From Toxorhynchites rutilus septentrionalis (Eukaryota; Arthropoda; Insecta; Diptera; Culicidae), in the NCBI RefSeq assembly GCF_029784135.1, contig NC_073746.1:249621494-249685493 (forward strand): DNA of 64,000 bases, in the 5' to 3' direction. The position numbers and the translations under genes were made by a program. Of this stretch, positions 25,189 to 35,276 are shown in pieces. The notes under the pieces were generated by a model. It did no database searches and was not told the DNA's origin. It saw nothing but the letters and a program-made list of their open reading frames with translations. Each line of letters starts with the position of its first letter. The stretch's first letter is position 1.

Positions 25189-25901
25189 CAGGGTTGCCAA
25201 GTGTTTTTCAGTAAAGCTTGTATGCGGGTGAATAAAAAGTCTGGATTTGTCTGGATATTTATGAAATAGATGTTTTATTAAATTTTTGTACGGTTTGAAT
25301 TGCGATTTTTCAATGATTTTTAAAGTTTGATACATATGGAACGGTATTTTAATCATACAATTGAAGCACTATATTTAAAAACACGTTTGTATGAGAAAAC
25401 CGTTAAATGATGAATGTAGAGCTTGCATCCTTTATTCATCAGTTCGAAAATAGTGGAGGCGATCTGGAGTAGTGGTAACATCCATACCTCTCATGCAGAG
25501 AGTTCAATCCTCACTCCTGACATTCTTGCAAAAATGGAAGTAAAAGTGACGAACCAGCCGAAATGGGAAAAAAGGTCCAAAAACATATGGGAAATAAGTC
25601 GAAAAGATCCGATAAAATTGATCGTTAAATGAGTTATAGATTGATTCTACTTTGGCCAAATTTGTTGCTCCGCAAGGGGCGGAGCTCAGGTTGCTATGAA
25701 TGAATGTCATTGAGTAATTGCCATCAACTTTCACGGAAGTTGAAGCCAGCCAGAAGAGTTAATGTTATATTATTGCGATAAATCTGGAGAAATCTGGACG
25801 AGTCATAAAAAGTCTGGATTAAAAAAAGGACAATCCGGATGTCAGGATACTCCGTAAAAGTCTGGAAGATTTCAGATAAATGTGGAAGACTGGCAACGCT
25901 G
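25189..25901. mobile_element. hAT-like MITE with 8-bp target duplication
   Basis: The left end is CAGGGTTGCCA and the right end reversed is CAGCGTTGCCA, an 11-bp TIR with one mismatch. The flanks GTTCGCGT (25181-25188) and GTTCGCGC (25902-25909) match at 7 of 8 positions, the target duplication length of hAT elements. The interior has repeated AAAGTCTGGAT motifs near both ends and a SINE-like insertion in the middle. No transposase remains. Confidence 0.8.
25455..25760 (+). mobile_element. tRNA-derived SINE-like insertion inside the hAT MITE
   Basis: TGGAGTAGTGGTAACATC resembles an A box. About 35 bp later GAGTTCAATCCTC resembles a B box, followed by CACTCC. The downstream body is unrelated to tRNA. 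It is not a functional tRNA gene because the cloverleaf cannot be completed. The right boundary is a guess. Confidence 0.5.
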
Positions 25902-25909
25902 GTTCGCGC

Positions 25910-26339
25910 AAAAAATATCGTAGCAACCCCGTCGTCAAAACTTCAAGTAATATTCGTTCCCGTTGTTGTTGGGTTTGCCTGGAATTCTAAAGTTTTGATA
26001 TTTAAGAATTTATATCTAAAAAATTGAATGGAACAAGCAAAACACGAACCACTTAAGAAAAGGACATATTTCTTTCAAGCATTAAATTTGGTTCTATTCT
26101 TATATTTTGGAAATTTAAATGTTTGAATCTTTTGCTACTCTTTCTCATCTCAAAGAACCCTAAAAAAGCGACACAGAAAGAAATGAAGGGGCCATATTCG
26201 TTTTCCCTACACTAATGTCTATAAATCGAACTTCAGCTCGGTATCATTTTTCAATTTAGTTAATAGCATTTTTCTTCCATTGTATTCCATATGTATGTTG
26301 CTTTGTAGTCAAATTAATCTTAATTACTACCAGGAAATC
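25910..26339. other. No supported feature
   Basis: A+T-rich sequence with no open frame of interest. GTTTTCCCTACACTAATG near 26205 is shared in reverse with element V (near 11940), a possible short scrap of it. Confidence 0.35.
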
Positions 26340-26475
26340 TGACAAAAAAAGGGCGTATCGATTTTAGTAAGAGAAATCTTTGATAATCTATATCTCTAAA
26401 ACTGTGAGATAATAATTATCAAAGATTTACTAATTATTGCCCTTACCACATTCGATACGCCCTTTTCAAAAGTCA
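26340..26475. mobile_element. Small foldback MITE, 136 bp
   Basis: The arms begin TGAC and share AAAGGGCGTATCGA near each end and AAATCTTTGATAAT further in, so nearly the whole element can form one hairpin. The last ten bases before each terminus differ. Confidence 0.7.
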
Positions 26476-26530
26476 CTTGAGTCAAAAAAAAATTTCAATT
26501 GCTGTCGAAAACTCATATTTCCTCCAAACC

Positions 26531-26560
26531 AGAGGGAGAGGGAGAGGGAGAGGGAGAGGG
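26531..26560. repeat. (GAGAGG)n short tandem repeat
   Basis: Five copies of a GGGAGA-type hexamer. Confidence 0.9.
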
Positions 26561-26595
26561 AAAACAAGTGGCAAGTTCTAGAATACGCGTGGGAC

Positions 26596-26724
26596 TGATA
26601 CTTGGTTCAGTAAAATACAAGATTAGCATGGTTTCTTGCAGTGGTGGCTGAAAGCAGACAAGCGACCAGAACGGTAAAAAAAGGTATGGTGGCTAAGAGC
26701 AGACAAACAACTACAAAGAGTTAA
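26596..26724. mobile_element. Terminal fragment of piggyBac-like family B
   Basis: It ends at TTAA (26721-26724) and matches, inverted, the left end of the 59261-60137 copy, including GATACTTGGTTCAGTAAAAT and TTAGCATGGTTTCTTGC. The other end is lost. Confidence 0.6.
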
Positions 26725-26734
26725 TCATCATCTT

Positions 26735-26940
26735 CGATCATCTGAATCGGTCCAGTGGTTCGAAAGTCATTTTTGGCAAAAATGCGAAAAAATGGATTTT
26801 TCGGACCACCTTAAAATGGAAATGGTCACCCTAACAAACAAAATAAAAAATACGGGTCTAATAATTTGCGATAAAGAACAAAAGTAACACTTTTGACGAA
26901 AATCTGAGAACCCCTATATCGGTTTGGCATGGAATGGTTG
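26735..26940. mobile_element. Family P right-half fragment
   Basis: It contains ATCATCTGAATCGGTCCAGT and ends GGTTTGGCATGGAATGGTTG with TA following. Only the right arm is present. Confidence 0.7.
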
Positions 26941-27078
26941 TATACATATTATACACACATATTTACGTATGGAAACAAATGCTAGGTGCTAGAAGAATTA
27001 TTAGAATACTTATCGCCGGCCCAAACTGCTTTTTTCTCCAGCTGGTTCCGATTTCAACACTACCCTTGAACTTACTTG

Positions 27079-27785
27079 TTAAGGGGGGACCCTGTAAAGG
27101 TCGAAAAATAATAAATTTTCCTGTTTTCTTTCGGATTTTAGGAACAAAGTGTAGTTTTCGGGTATTTTTGTTATTGTTTAAGAAACATTTGAAGATGTAT
27201 TTTCCATTTTTTGAATACACGAATAATGATTATTACGTTGTTGACAGCTGGATGCGTAGATGCTGTTTGAAAATCGGTACCTTGCTGGTGGTATCGGTTC
27301 TGAAGCAGCGGGGGATGTCGCAGAACGAATTCCAATGAATATTTCGAAACTTTAGGACAAAACCGAAAGCGTTACATAGAAATTTCGGAAAATTCGAAAA
27401 ATTTCCAAAATGACGGCCATTTTTGTTAAAAATGAGGAAGCTAATAAAAAATCGATAAAATGAGATATCAAAAAACGACTATGTAACGATTTAGATAGTT
27501 CATTTTTACATGCCGATAAAAAAAATCAGCCAAATCGGTCGAGTAGATCCTCGGATATCGATACCACTAGCTGAAAAAACTTGGTTCGGGAAAAACGCGT
27601 TTCAAAATTCGTACAGCAATACCATATCCCTTAAGGTGATCTCATATATTTGACTGTAAATTTACAACAAAATCAAATATCAAAAATCGTTTCAGGATAA
27701 CATTTCTGAGAGCAAGAGCTTCTCAAAAACGCAAAAGAGAAATATCGGTTTTTTTTCGACCTTCTAGACCGGTGTCCTCCCTAAA
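27079..27785. mobile_element. Family T element 2, TTAA-associated
   Basis: It begins TTAAGGGGGGACCCTGTAAA and continues GGTCGAAAA. The right end reversed reads AGGGAGGACACCGG...GGTCGAAAA. The interior shares GAAAAACGCGTTTCAAA and a 'restate sensitivity' phrase order with element 1 at 20011. The right TTAA has decayed to TAAAA. No transposase. Confidence 0.6.
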
Positions 27786-28105
27786 ATAAATAGTTTTGAT
27801 TGGTGTGTCTGCTATTGCCACATCTTAAATAATGTTGATTTGTTACATGTTCGTCACTTTTCAAACCCCTGCACGCGAAAAAACTTGATTGCATACATCA
27901 GTAAACAGTTGACAAATAAACCACAGGTGCACGGAAGTGCTTATGCAATGCGAAGCACGCTAATCCAATCACTCTCGCGGAAATTGAGAGGAAAATAATT
28001 GCAGGATAATCAACGCAATCAGCGTTTGGTTCATTCGTTGATTATTTGCCAATTTTATTACCGCCAGAATCGACCGGAGATCGATTAAGTGATTAAGACC
28101 CGGTG

Positions 28106-28267
28106 ATGGCGGTGAAGAGGCGCAGACAAATTTATCGAGAGGAAGTTATGCGGAGTCAACGCGAGAGGCACGATCTTCAGCCGTCAACCGATTGGCTGCA
28201 GAAACGTTGGAAAACAATTGGCGATTGGGGCGTGAAGAATTCAATTATCTTTGCTGCTAGCTGCTAA
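28106..28267 (+). CDS. Small ORF, 53 codons, Arg/Gln-rich
   Basis: ATG at 28106 starts MAVKRRRQIYREEVMRSQRE and ends TAA at 28265-28267. The local sequence is richer in G+C than its flanks and the start is basic. No splice signals, motif or homologue is recognised, so it may be chance. Confidence 0.2.
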   Translation: MAVKRRRQIYREEVMRSQRERHDLQPSTDWLQKRWKTIGDWGVKNSIIFAASC

Positions 28268-29491
28268 TTGTTGATTGTGTCTGGGTGTTAACGTTGCCTC
28301 ATATGCGTGTGAAAGTATCGAGAAGTATAAGATAAATTATGTAATGGTCAGAGCTTCCAAATCTTTGTGATCTGACGTCTGTGATAGTCAACTATTTTGA
28401 AATTCATTATCATTCTTAAACCGTAATCTAACCAATTGATTTGAACTTATTTGTATGCTTTTTATTGTTACATGAAATGTGTTGAAGATCATTCTTAATT
28501 GAAGTACACACCGAATGTTCATGGATATATGCATCAAAAAGCACAACACATGTTTCGATCACTTTCGAATTCCTTATCAGACCGACTCCTCTTGCATCCC
28601 AAACTCAAGCTTCACTGACGCTGGTAACAAGCGGCGATTGCACTAACAAGTGGTCCTACTAGCGCTACCACTACCACTACTGTCGTCTGCTGCAACCGAA
28701 CACGCCCAGGTAGGAGAAAGTTATTTTCGGAAATGCCACTCTTTACATTGTTTTCACCCACCTCTCTTCCCTGCTGGACCCAACCTCAACAGTCGGATCC
28801 CGAAGCCGTCGTTCATATGCGCACAGTTGAACATGCGTGGGGTTGTAAATACCACCGTGGAGGAAAACGCGAGCAAAAATAATAATCACTATCACCACAG
28901 CGCGGAGGGCACGTGCTGTGAAGCTAGAATTAGATACGATTCACTGATTCGGAGCCCCGATAATGTATGCCTATCGATAACAATGCATGGCACAATGTGC
29001 ACAGCGAAAATGATTGGGGATTACTTTCAATCTCGGTTCGGTTGTTTTTTATTAGAATAGTCATAGTGCCGGAAGACGATCGGACCTTCTCTCAAAAAGT
29101 AGTAATTCTGATTTTGTTTTTATGTAAAATTAAGGATGGTCAAAGGTATGCAAGTGCGTATCCACCTATGATTTCTAGGCGAACCAGCCCAGGAGGCTGA
29201 AAGCCTCTCAAAAAAAGAATAAAAAAAAAACTTTTAATTTCTCGCGTCAAGGTTTGCACAGTTTGCCGATTGATCTCAATGAACTTTTGTGAACTTTTTT
29301 CAAGAAAGAATATGGCTGTAGTAGTAGAATAACATATTCTCTATAATTCTAACTAGAATTTTGAATATCGATTATCATGTGTGAAATCACTGATGCAACA
29401 TATTATAAAAAAGACAAAAACAAACTTTTTTCCAAATTACCATTTTTTGGGGTAATTCTTGGGGGTATCTTTCGGTGATAAATATAAGTTA
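28268..29491. other. No supported gene
   Basis: A 136-codon plus-strand frame at 28650-29060 starts with GTG rather than ATG and crosses several likely splice-like sites. Its hydrophobic start comes from a CTACCACTA repeat. The rest is A+T-rich. Confidence 0.35.
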
Positions 29492-30274
29492 CTAGCAGAC
29501 CCGGCAAACTTCGTCCCGCCCAAAATTTGTTTTTTGTTATCAATACCTTCAAACATCCACGTTTTCTTACTATGAGCAAGTTCATGGGTCCAATCGCAGA
29601 ACTGTTCATTGATTGATCTTCTATTCGACCCCATTGAATTTTACTTTTACTATAAAATTCCCAGTATTTTTAACAAAACTCATCATTATAATATCATATT
29701 ATTTTCAGACACAATTCACGTTCAAGATTTTTCAACCCCTTGCAAATAACATGTTTCTCCGTTACATGGAATAAATGTTTTATAAATATAATAGAATAAA
29801 GACAGCCCTACATCGGACAATTCCTTCCTCGAGTTCTACTCTTATCAACACATCCGGCGATCCTTTTTTTTGGTATAGATAGAAGAAGATATAGGAATGC
29901 GTTTCATCACATTAAAATCCATTTCCAGTTTCGAACAAAGATCAATTTCGCTAGCGCAAACATCAAATGGACTAACAGCACTTGTCACTATGTAATTGTA
30001 GAACATATGGGAATTTAATTTTCCGATTTTTTCCTTTTCCTTCAGAATTTTCCGAAAATTTTCAATTGTCATGTTTGGTTGAAATATGTGTAATATTTTT
30101 ATGGGACCCCCTCTCCATTCCAGAGGAGCGGGGGGGGGTGTCATAAAGGGTGTGTCACATCAAATTGCATCACGGAAAAAACGCTGTAGAAATTCGCCCA
30201 GTAGACCGATCCTTTTGAAAATTTTAGACAGTAAAATAAAAACTATTAAACTACTTTTGGCATTTTCTTTTTAT

Positions 30275-31407
30275 TCATACTTCGAGCCCAAGCCCGTATG
30301 CTCGCACCTTCCTCTTTACCCCGTCCATAAGGTTCTGTACAACGTCAGGTTGTAGTTTTTTTTGAACAGAAATCCATTTTCTCTTGAAGTCCGCCTCCAA
30401 TTTGACAACTTTTGGGTTCTTCCGGAGGGCCTGCTTCATAATCGCCCAATATTTCTCTATTGGGCGAAGCTCCGGCGCGTTGGGCGGGTTCATTTCCTTT
30501 GGCACGAAGGTGACCCCGTTGGCTTCGTACCACTCCAACACGTCCTTTGAATAGTGACACGAAGCGAGATCCGGCCAGAAGATGGTCGGGCCCTCGTGCT
30601 GCTTCAATAGTGGTAGTAAGCGCTTCTGTAGGCACTCCTTAAGGTACCGTTTACTGCCCGTTTACCGTGCCGGTCATCACGAAGGGGGCGCTCCGCTTTT
30701 CGCAAGAGCAGATCGCTTGCCACACCATGTACTTTTTGGCAAACTTGGATTGTTTCTGCTTGCGAATCTCCTCCGGAACGCTGAATTTGTCCTCTGCGGA
30801 GAAGAACAACAGGCCCGGCAGCTGACGAAAGTCCGCTTTGACGTAGGTTTCGTCGTCCATTACCAGGCAATGCGGCTTCGTCAGCATTTCGGTGTACAGC
30901 TTCCGGGCTCGCGTCTTCCCCACCATGTTTTGCCTTTCGTCGCGGTTAGTAGCCTTCTGAACCTTGTATGTACGCAGGCCCTCCCGCTGCTTGGTCCGCT
31001 GGACGAATGAACTTCCGGGCTCGCGTCTTCCCCACCATGTTTTGCCTTTCGTCGCGGTTAGTAGCCTTCTGAACCTTGTATGTACGCAGGCCCTCCCGCT
31101 GCTTGGTCCGCTGGACGAATGAACTTGACAAATTCAGCTTATTGGCGACATCCCGGACCGAACTTCTCGGATCACGTCTAAACTGCTTAACTACGCGCTT
31201 GTGATTTTTTTCACTGACGGAGCATCCATTTTTGCCGTTCTTCACCTTCCAGTCGATGGTTAGGTTCTTGAAGTATCGTTTTAGTACTCTACTGACCGTG
31301 GATTGGACGATTCCCAGCATCTTACCGATGTCTCGATGTGACAACTCCGGATTCTCGAAATGAGTGCACAGGATTAATTCACGACGCTCTTTTTCGTTCG
31401 ACGACAT
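30275..31407 (-). pseudogene. ITmD37E transposase, disrupted
   Basis: It starts at ATG 31405-31407 (MSSNEKERRELILCTHFENP), with two helix-turn-helix regions over about the first 120 residues. The catalytic core shows MDDETYVKADF (first Asp), FWPDLASCHYS (second Asp) and ELRPIEKYW (Glu), with 37 residues between the last two. That is the DD37E signature of the ITmD37E family. A 112-bp tandem duplication at 30900-31123 shifts the frame after residues DERQNMVGKTRARK. A second frame change lies near 30650, after MTGTVNGQ. The C-terminus GLGLEV ends at TAA near 30275. It is otherwise well conserved and clearly recently dead. Confidence 0.9.
30900..31123. repeat. 112-bp perfect tandem duplication in the transposase
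   Basis: The unit beginning CTTCCGGGCTCGCGTCTTCC at 30900 recurs at 31012, with no differences that I can find. 112 is not a multiple of three, so the duplication alone kills the reading frame. Apparent identity suggests a very recent event or an assembly artefact. Confidence 0.88.
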
Positions 31408-31966
31408 TTTTCCAAATTTACGAAAAATTGACAGTGAAGCATGGCCAACGTGATCTATACACTCTTATCTGATTATAAGCGAAAGCTGAAGATATAATTT
31501 CTAAAAATTAAATTTCTACAGCGTTTTTTCCGTGATGCAATTTGATGTGACACACCCTTTACCATTATAGAAACATCTCTCATACCCAAAAACCCTCACA
31601 TCCCAAATTGTGCTTAATTAGTTCTCGAGTTATGCAGAAGTTTGTGTTTCGTTTGTATGGCAGCCCCCTTTAAAGAAGGGGGAGGAGTGTATTCACCATA
31701 GAAACGTTTCGTGCCCCGTAAAACCTTTGCATGCCTCTATTTGCTTGATAAGTTTTCGAGTTATGCAGAAATTTGTGTTTCATTTGTATGACAGCCCCCC
31801 TTAGGAAGCGGGAGGAGTGTCTAACCACCATATAAATATTTATTGAATCGTAAAACCTTTCATTTGTATGGCAAAACCTTAAACCTCATTATGCCTAATT
31901 TGGTTTCATTTGCTTGAGTAATTCTCGAGTAATGCAGAAATTTGTGTTTCATTTGTATGGAAATTT

Positions 31967-32890
31967 GAATTCAATCTGTCCGAAATCTGTCCCAGTTCCC
32001 AAAGATACTTATTGTATAAATAGAAAATAGTCAGCAATTCGATTAGAAAGTAGGCAAATTTTGTAAAACATCCGAAAACAAACCGTATATATTATTATTT
32101 TATTACTTTGTAACTGTCAATTCCAGCTGGCCAGCGTTTTCCTATCAAAAAGCTAGGGACTGACGCTGGGCTCAACGTGTTAAAGGGTTCTTTCAAACGA
32201 AATTTGTCGCGTCTAGGTCGGTTCAGTCATTTCGGGAAAAAATGAGCTGCCACATTGGTTGTCTGGTTAAGAAAAAAAGCTTGTCTTCAATGGTGTTTTT
32301 TTGTAAAACTAATTTTCCTTACTTGTTTTAATAGTAATTTTAACTATTTGATTGCTGTTCCAACTTGTAAATAATCAGGTGGGTATGAATTGATATGTTT
32401 AGCGTCTATTAATATTGTTTCGATATGTTAAAAATATTTTTTTACCATGCTTATAAACGAACAGCAACTACAATGCAGGTACAATTATTTATCGCATATG
32501 CAAGGACTGTCATGGGATTCTATATAAGTTTCATGTAAAAAATAAGCGACTATGTACAATTAGCGCACATTTTTTGGAAGATGTCTATTACGGCCTGATA
32601 AGTTTTATGAAGGTATATAGCATATTCGAAACAACTGATCGAATAAAAGAGACCGCATGGCGATCCTTCCCTGTCTTATTTGCACACATATTTGATAGAC
32701 GAAGAGTGAACCATGGGTTGGCAGAGCGGTTGTTCATTCAACTTACGTGACAGAATGACCTTATCTACCCAATGTTAGAATTTGTTCACCCACTGAGTGG
32801 CGGCTTATGATGCATGACCTATTTATTGATTGGAGAAGCTGTTACAAACATACTGAAAGAGTTAGATGCTTTCATCGATTTTATCGTCAA
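31967..32890. other. No supported feature
   Basis: A+T-rich interval between two family H copies. CCAGCGTTTTCCTATC and GACTGACGCTGGGCTC near 32135-32175 form part of a loose inverted repeat. Nothing coding. Confidence 0.4.
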
Positions 32891-33433
32891 CTAGCTGACC
32901 CGGCCCAAAATTTGTTTATTGTTATCAATACGTTCAAACATTCACGTTTTCTTACTAAGCGCAAGTTCATGAGTCCAATCGCAGAACTGTTCATTGATTG
33001 ATCTTCTAATCGACCCCGTTGAATTAGTGAAAACATTTATTGCACCCTAAAACTCCCATATACCTAATTTGGTTTCGTTTGCTTGATCAATTCTCGAGTA
33101 ATGCAAAAATTGGTATTTCATTTATATGGCAGCCACTCCCTAAGAGAGGAGGGAGGAGTACTACCGTGGAAACATTTGTTGCGCCCTAAAACATCCATAT
33201 ACCTAATTTAGTTTCGTTTGCTTGATTAGTTCTCGAGTAATACAAAAATTGGTGTTCCATTTGCCTGGCAGCCCCCTCTCAGAGAGGGGGGTGGAGTGTC
33301 TAACCACTATAGGAACATTTATTGCACCCTTCCCCGGTCCCAAAAATCCCTATATACCAATTTTCATGTCGATCGGTTCAATAGTTTCCGAGTGCCATAA
33401 GAATCAGACAGACAGACAGACAGACAGAAATCC

Positions 33434-33509
<76 letters not shown>
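32891..33509 (-). mobile_element. Family H, short copy with expanded (TA)n head
   Basis: CTAG at 32891 follows A. The copy lacks the ORF block, has two to three modules, then CAGACAGACAGACAGACAGA and about 73 bp of TA (33437-33509). The exact TC end is lost in the expanded TA array. Confidence 0.72.
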
Positions 33510-33513
<4 letters not shown>

Positions 33514-33699
33514 TACTAACATTATATGTGCGAATGTTCATTTGACCCACATTAGGTGACCATTTTAACACCATTCTTCAAAAATGTTAGCGTTTGCATT
33601 TTTTCTTATGATGAAAAATGTAATATTTGAAAGTTTCATAGTAAAAACCGTTTTCTGTGTTGGACAACAATGAGTTGAGCTACAATATTCTTCAAATAA

Positions 33700-33835
33700 T
33701 GGGGACTGTAGCGGTAGTTTGACGACAGAAATAAGTACATTCGGTAGGATGACCACTTTTCCTCCATTTCCCCACATGTGTTCTGTTAATTTTCTGTGTG
33801 TGTTCATTTATTTTATAAGTGTTGTCAATAATAAG
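33700..33835. repeat. Dispersed repeat shared with about 62770-62890
   Basis: CATTTCCCCACATGTGTTCT and TGTCAATAATAAGCAACT recur in related form inside the family S element at 62591-63428. Probably a degraded piece of the same family. Confidence 0.45.
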
Positions 33836-33873
33836 CAACTAATACATTATCGTTTTACAATATTTATATTCTA

Positions 33874-34794
33874 CTAGCTGACCCGGAAAACTTTGTCCCG
33901 CCCAAAATTTATTTTTCGTTATCACATCCACGTTTTCTTACTAAGCGCTGTTCATGGGTCCAATTGCAGAATTGTTCATTGATTGATCTTCTTCCCTTTA
34001 AAATTACCATTTACTATAAAATTCCTAGTACTTCTACCAAAACTCATCATTATAATATCAGATTATTTTCAGACACAATTCTCGTTCTAGATTTTTCAAC
34101 AACTTGCAAATAACATGTTTCTCCGTTACACGGAATAAGTGTTTGATACAGAAAATATGATATAATAAAGACAGCCCTAAATCGGACAATTCCTTTCTCG
34201 AGTTTTGCTGTTATCAACACATTCGGCGATCCATTTTTATTCATATAGATAGAAGAAGATATATGAGTGCGTTTTATCACATTAAAATCCATTTCCATTT
34301 TCGAACGAAGATCAATCTCGTTAGCGCAAACATCAAATGGACTAAAAACGCTTGTCAATATGTAATTGTAGAACATATGCGAATTGAATTTTTCCTATTT
34401 TTCTTCAGAGCTTTCCGAAAATTTTCAATTGTCATGTTTGGCTAGAATATGTTTGGTTGAAATATGTGTACTATTCCTATGGGACCCCCACTCCATTTCA
34501 GAGGAGGGAGGGGTGTCATACCATCATAGGAACATTTATTGCATCCTGAAATCTCCACATGCCAAATTTGGTTTAGTTTGCTTGATTAATTCTCAAGTTA
34601 TGCAGAATTTTGTGTTTTATTTGTATGGCAGTCCCCCCTTAGAGAGGGGGGAGGGGTCTCGAACTATCATAAGAACCTTCCTCGACCTTCTCAAAAACTT
34701 CTAAATACCATTTTCATGTCGATTGGTTCAGTAGTTTCCGAGTCCATAAGAATCAGACAGCCATACAGACATCATTCCATTTTTATTATACAGA
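33874..34794 (-). mobile_element. Family H, complete copy with the longest ORF block
   Basis: CTAG at 33874 follows A. GA at 34793-34794 precedes T, so the minus strand reads A|TC...CTAG|T. The minus-strand frame 34050-34376 is open for over 100 codons and contains SPFDVCANEIDL and CNGETCYLQVVEKS. Two modules with C-rich/G-rich palindromes follow. Confidence 0.8.
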
Positions 34795-35170
34795 TGTCAA
34801 TCGCTCGCTCGGAACGATTGCGGAATACGGACAATGTAGAAAGAGTAAATATTGTAGTTTAAGCTCCGTCCGTTTTCATCTCTGTTGGTATGAATGAACG
34901 TCCATTTCTATGTCGTCTGGGGGGAGTGCTTCTGTATTTTTGAATTACATGTATCCATTGTTGTTGTTTATATGCGTTGCCGAAGGTAGATTGAAAATGT
35001 AAACATTGAATAATGAGGCTAGTGTAACAAAATATAATCGCCTGTGGGCGAGTATGGCTCAATTGCGAACGTCACGATAGCGTTTGCGATGAGTGTTCAG
35101 TGTGAGGAGACAAATTGCGACATATGGCCCAGCTTGTGTTTTGTTCTAGCGTGGTTAAGAATGAATCATT
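34795..35170. other. No supported feature
   Basis: Unassigned. GCGACATATGGCCCAG near 35125 is also found, altered, near 63287 inside a family S element. Confidence 0.35.
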
Positions 35171-35276
35171 AAACTTCAACTGCTTGTACAAAATCACACA
35201 AACTCTCAGTCCTTTTCACTTGGTGACCCTGAAAGGGGTGAGGGTTTGTGTGATTTTATACGAACAGTTGAAGTTT
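35171..35276. repeat. 106-nt near-perfect hairpin, pre-miRNA sized
   Basis: The arms AAACTTCAACTG...AAAATCACACAAAC pair with the mirror arm ending CAGTTGAAGTTT over about 46 positions with 7 mismatches. Several mismatches are C/T, which can pair as G-U in RNA. The loop is about 13 nt. It could be a microRNA-like precursor or a tiny MITE. There are no flanking target duplications that I can define. Confidence 0.7.

Larger units (their letters stand above)
30146..31559 (-). mobile_element. ITmD37E mariner with identical 49-bp TIRs
   Basis: Positions 30146-30194 and 31511-31559 are perfect inverted repeats of 49 bp beginning AAGGGTGTGTCACATCAAAT. TA lies on both sides. The 1414-bp element carries a minus-strand transposase with two frame lesions. 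Perfect TIRs and the clean target site point to a recent insertion, probably driven by an enzyme from another copy. Confidence 0.92.
29492..31966 (-). mobile_element. Family H copy with ORF block, split by an ITmD37E element
   Basis: The CTAG end lies at 29492-29495 after A. The ORF block is at 29650-30060, with a minus-strand frame containing SPFDVCASEIDLCSKLEMDF. The element is cut at TA (30144-30145) by the mariner and resumes at 31562 with ATAGAAACATCTCTCATACC and further modules. It ends without a head near 31966. Confidence 0.78.

Noticed and set aside
26934..27338. 134-codon plus-strand frame
   Set aside because: It crosses the end of a family P fragment and into a TTAA element, so it is a chance frame.
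28650..29060. 136-codon plus-strand frame with a hydrophobic start
   Set aside because: Starts with GTG, the hydrophobic part comes from a CTACCACTA repeat, and there is no motif or exon border.
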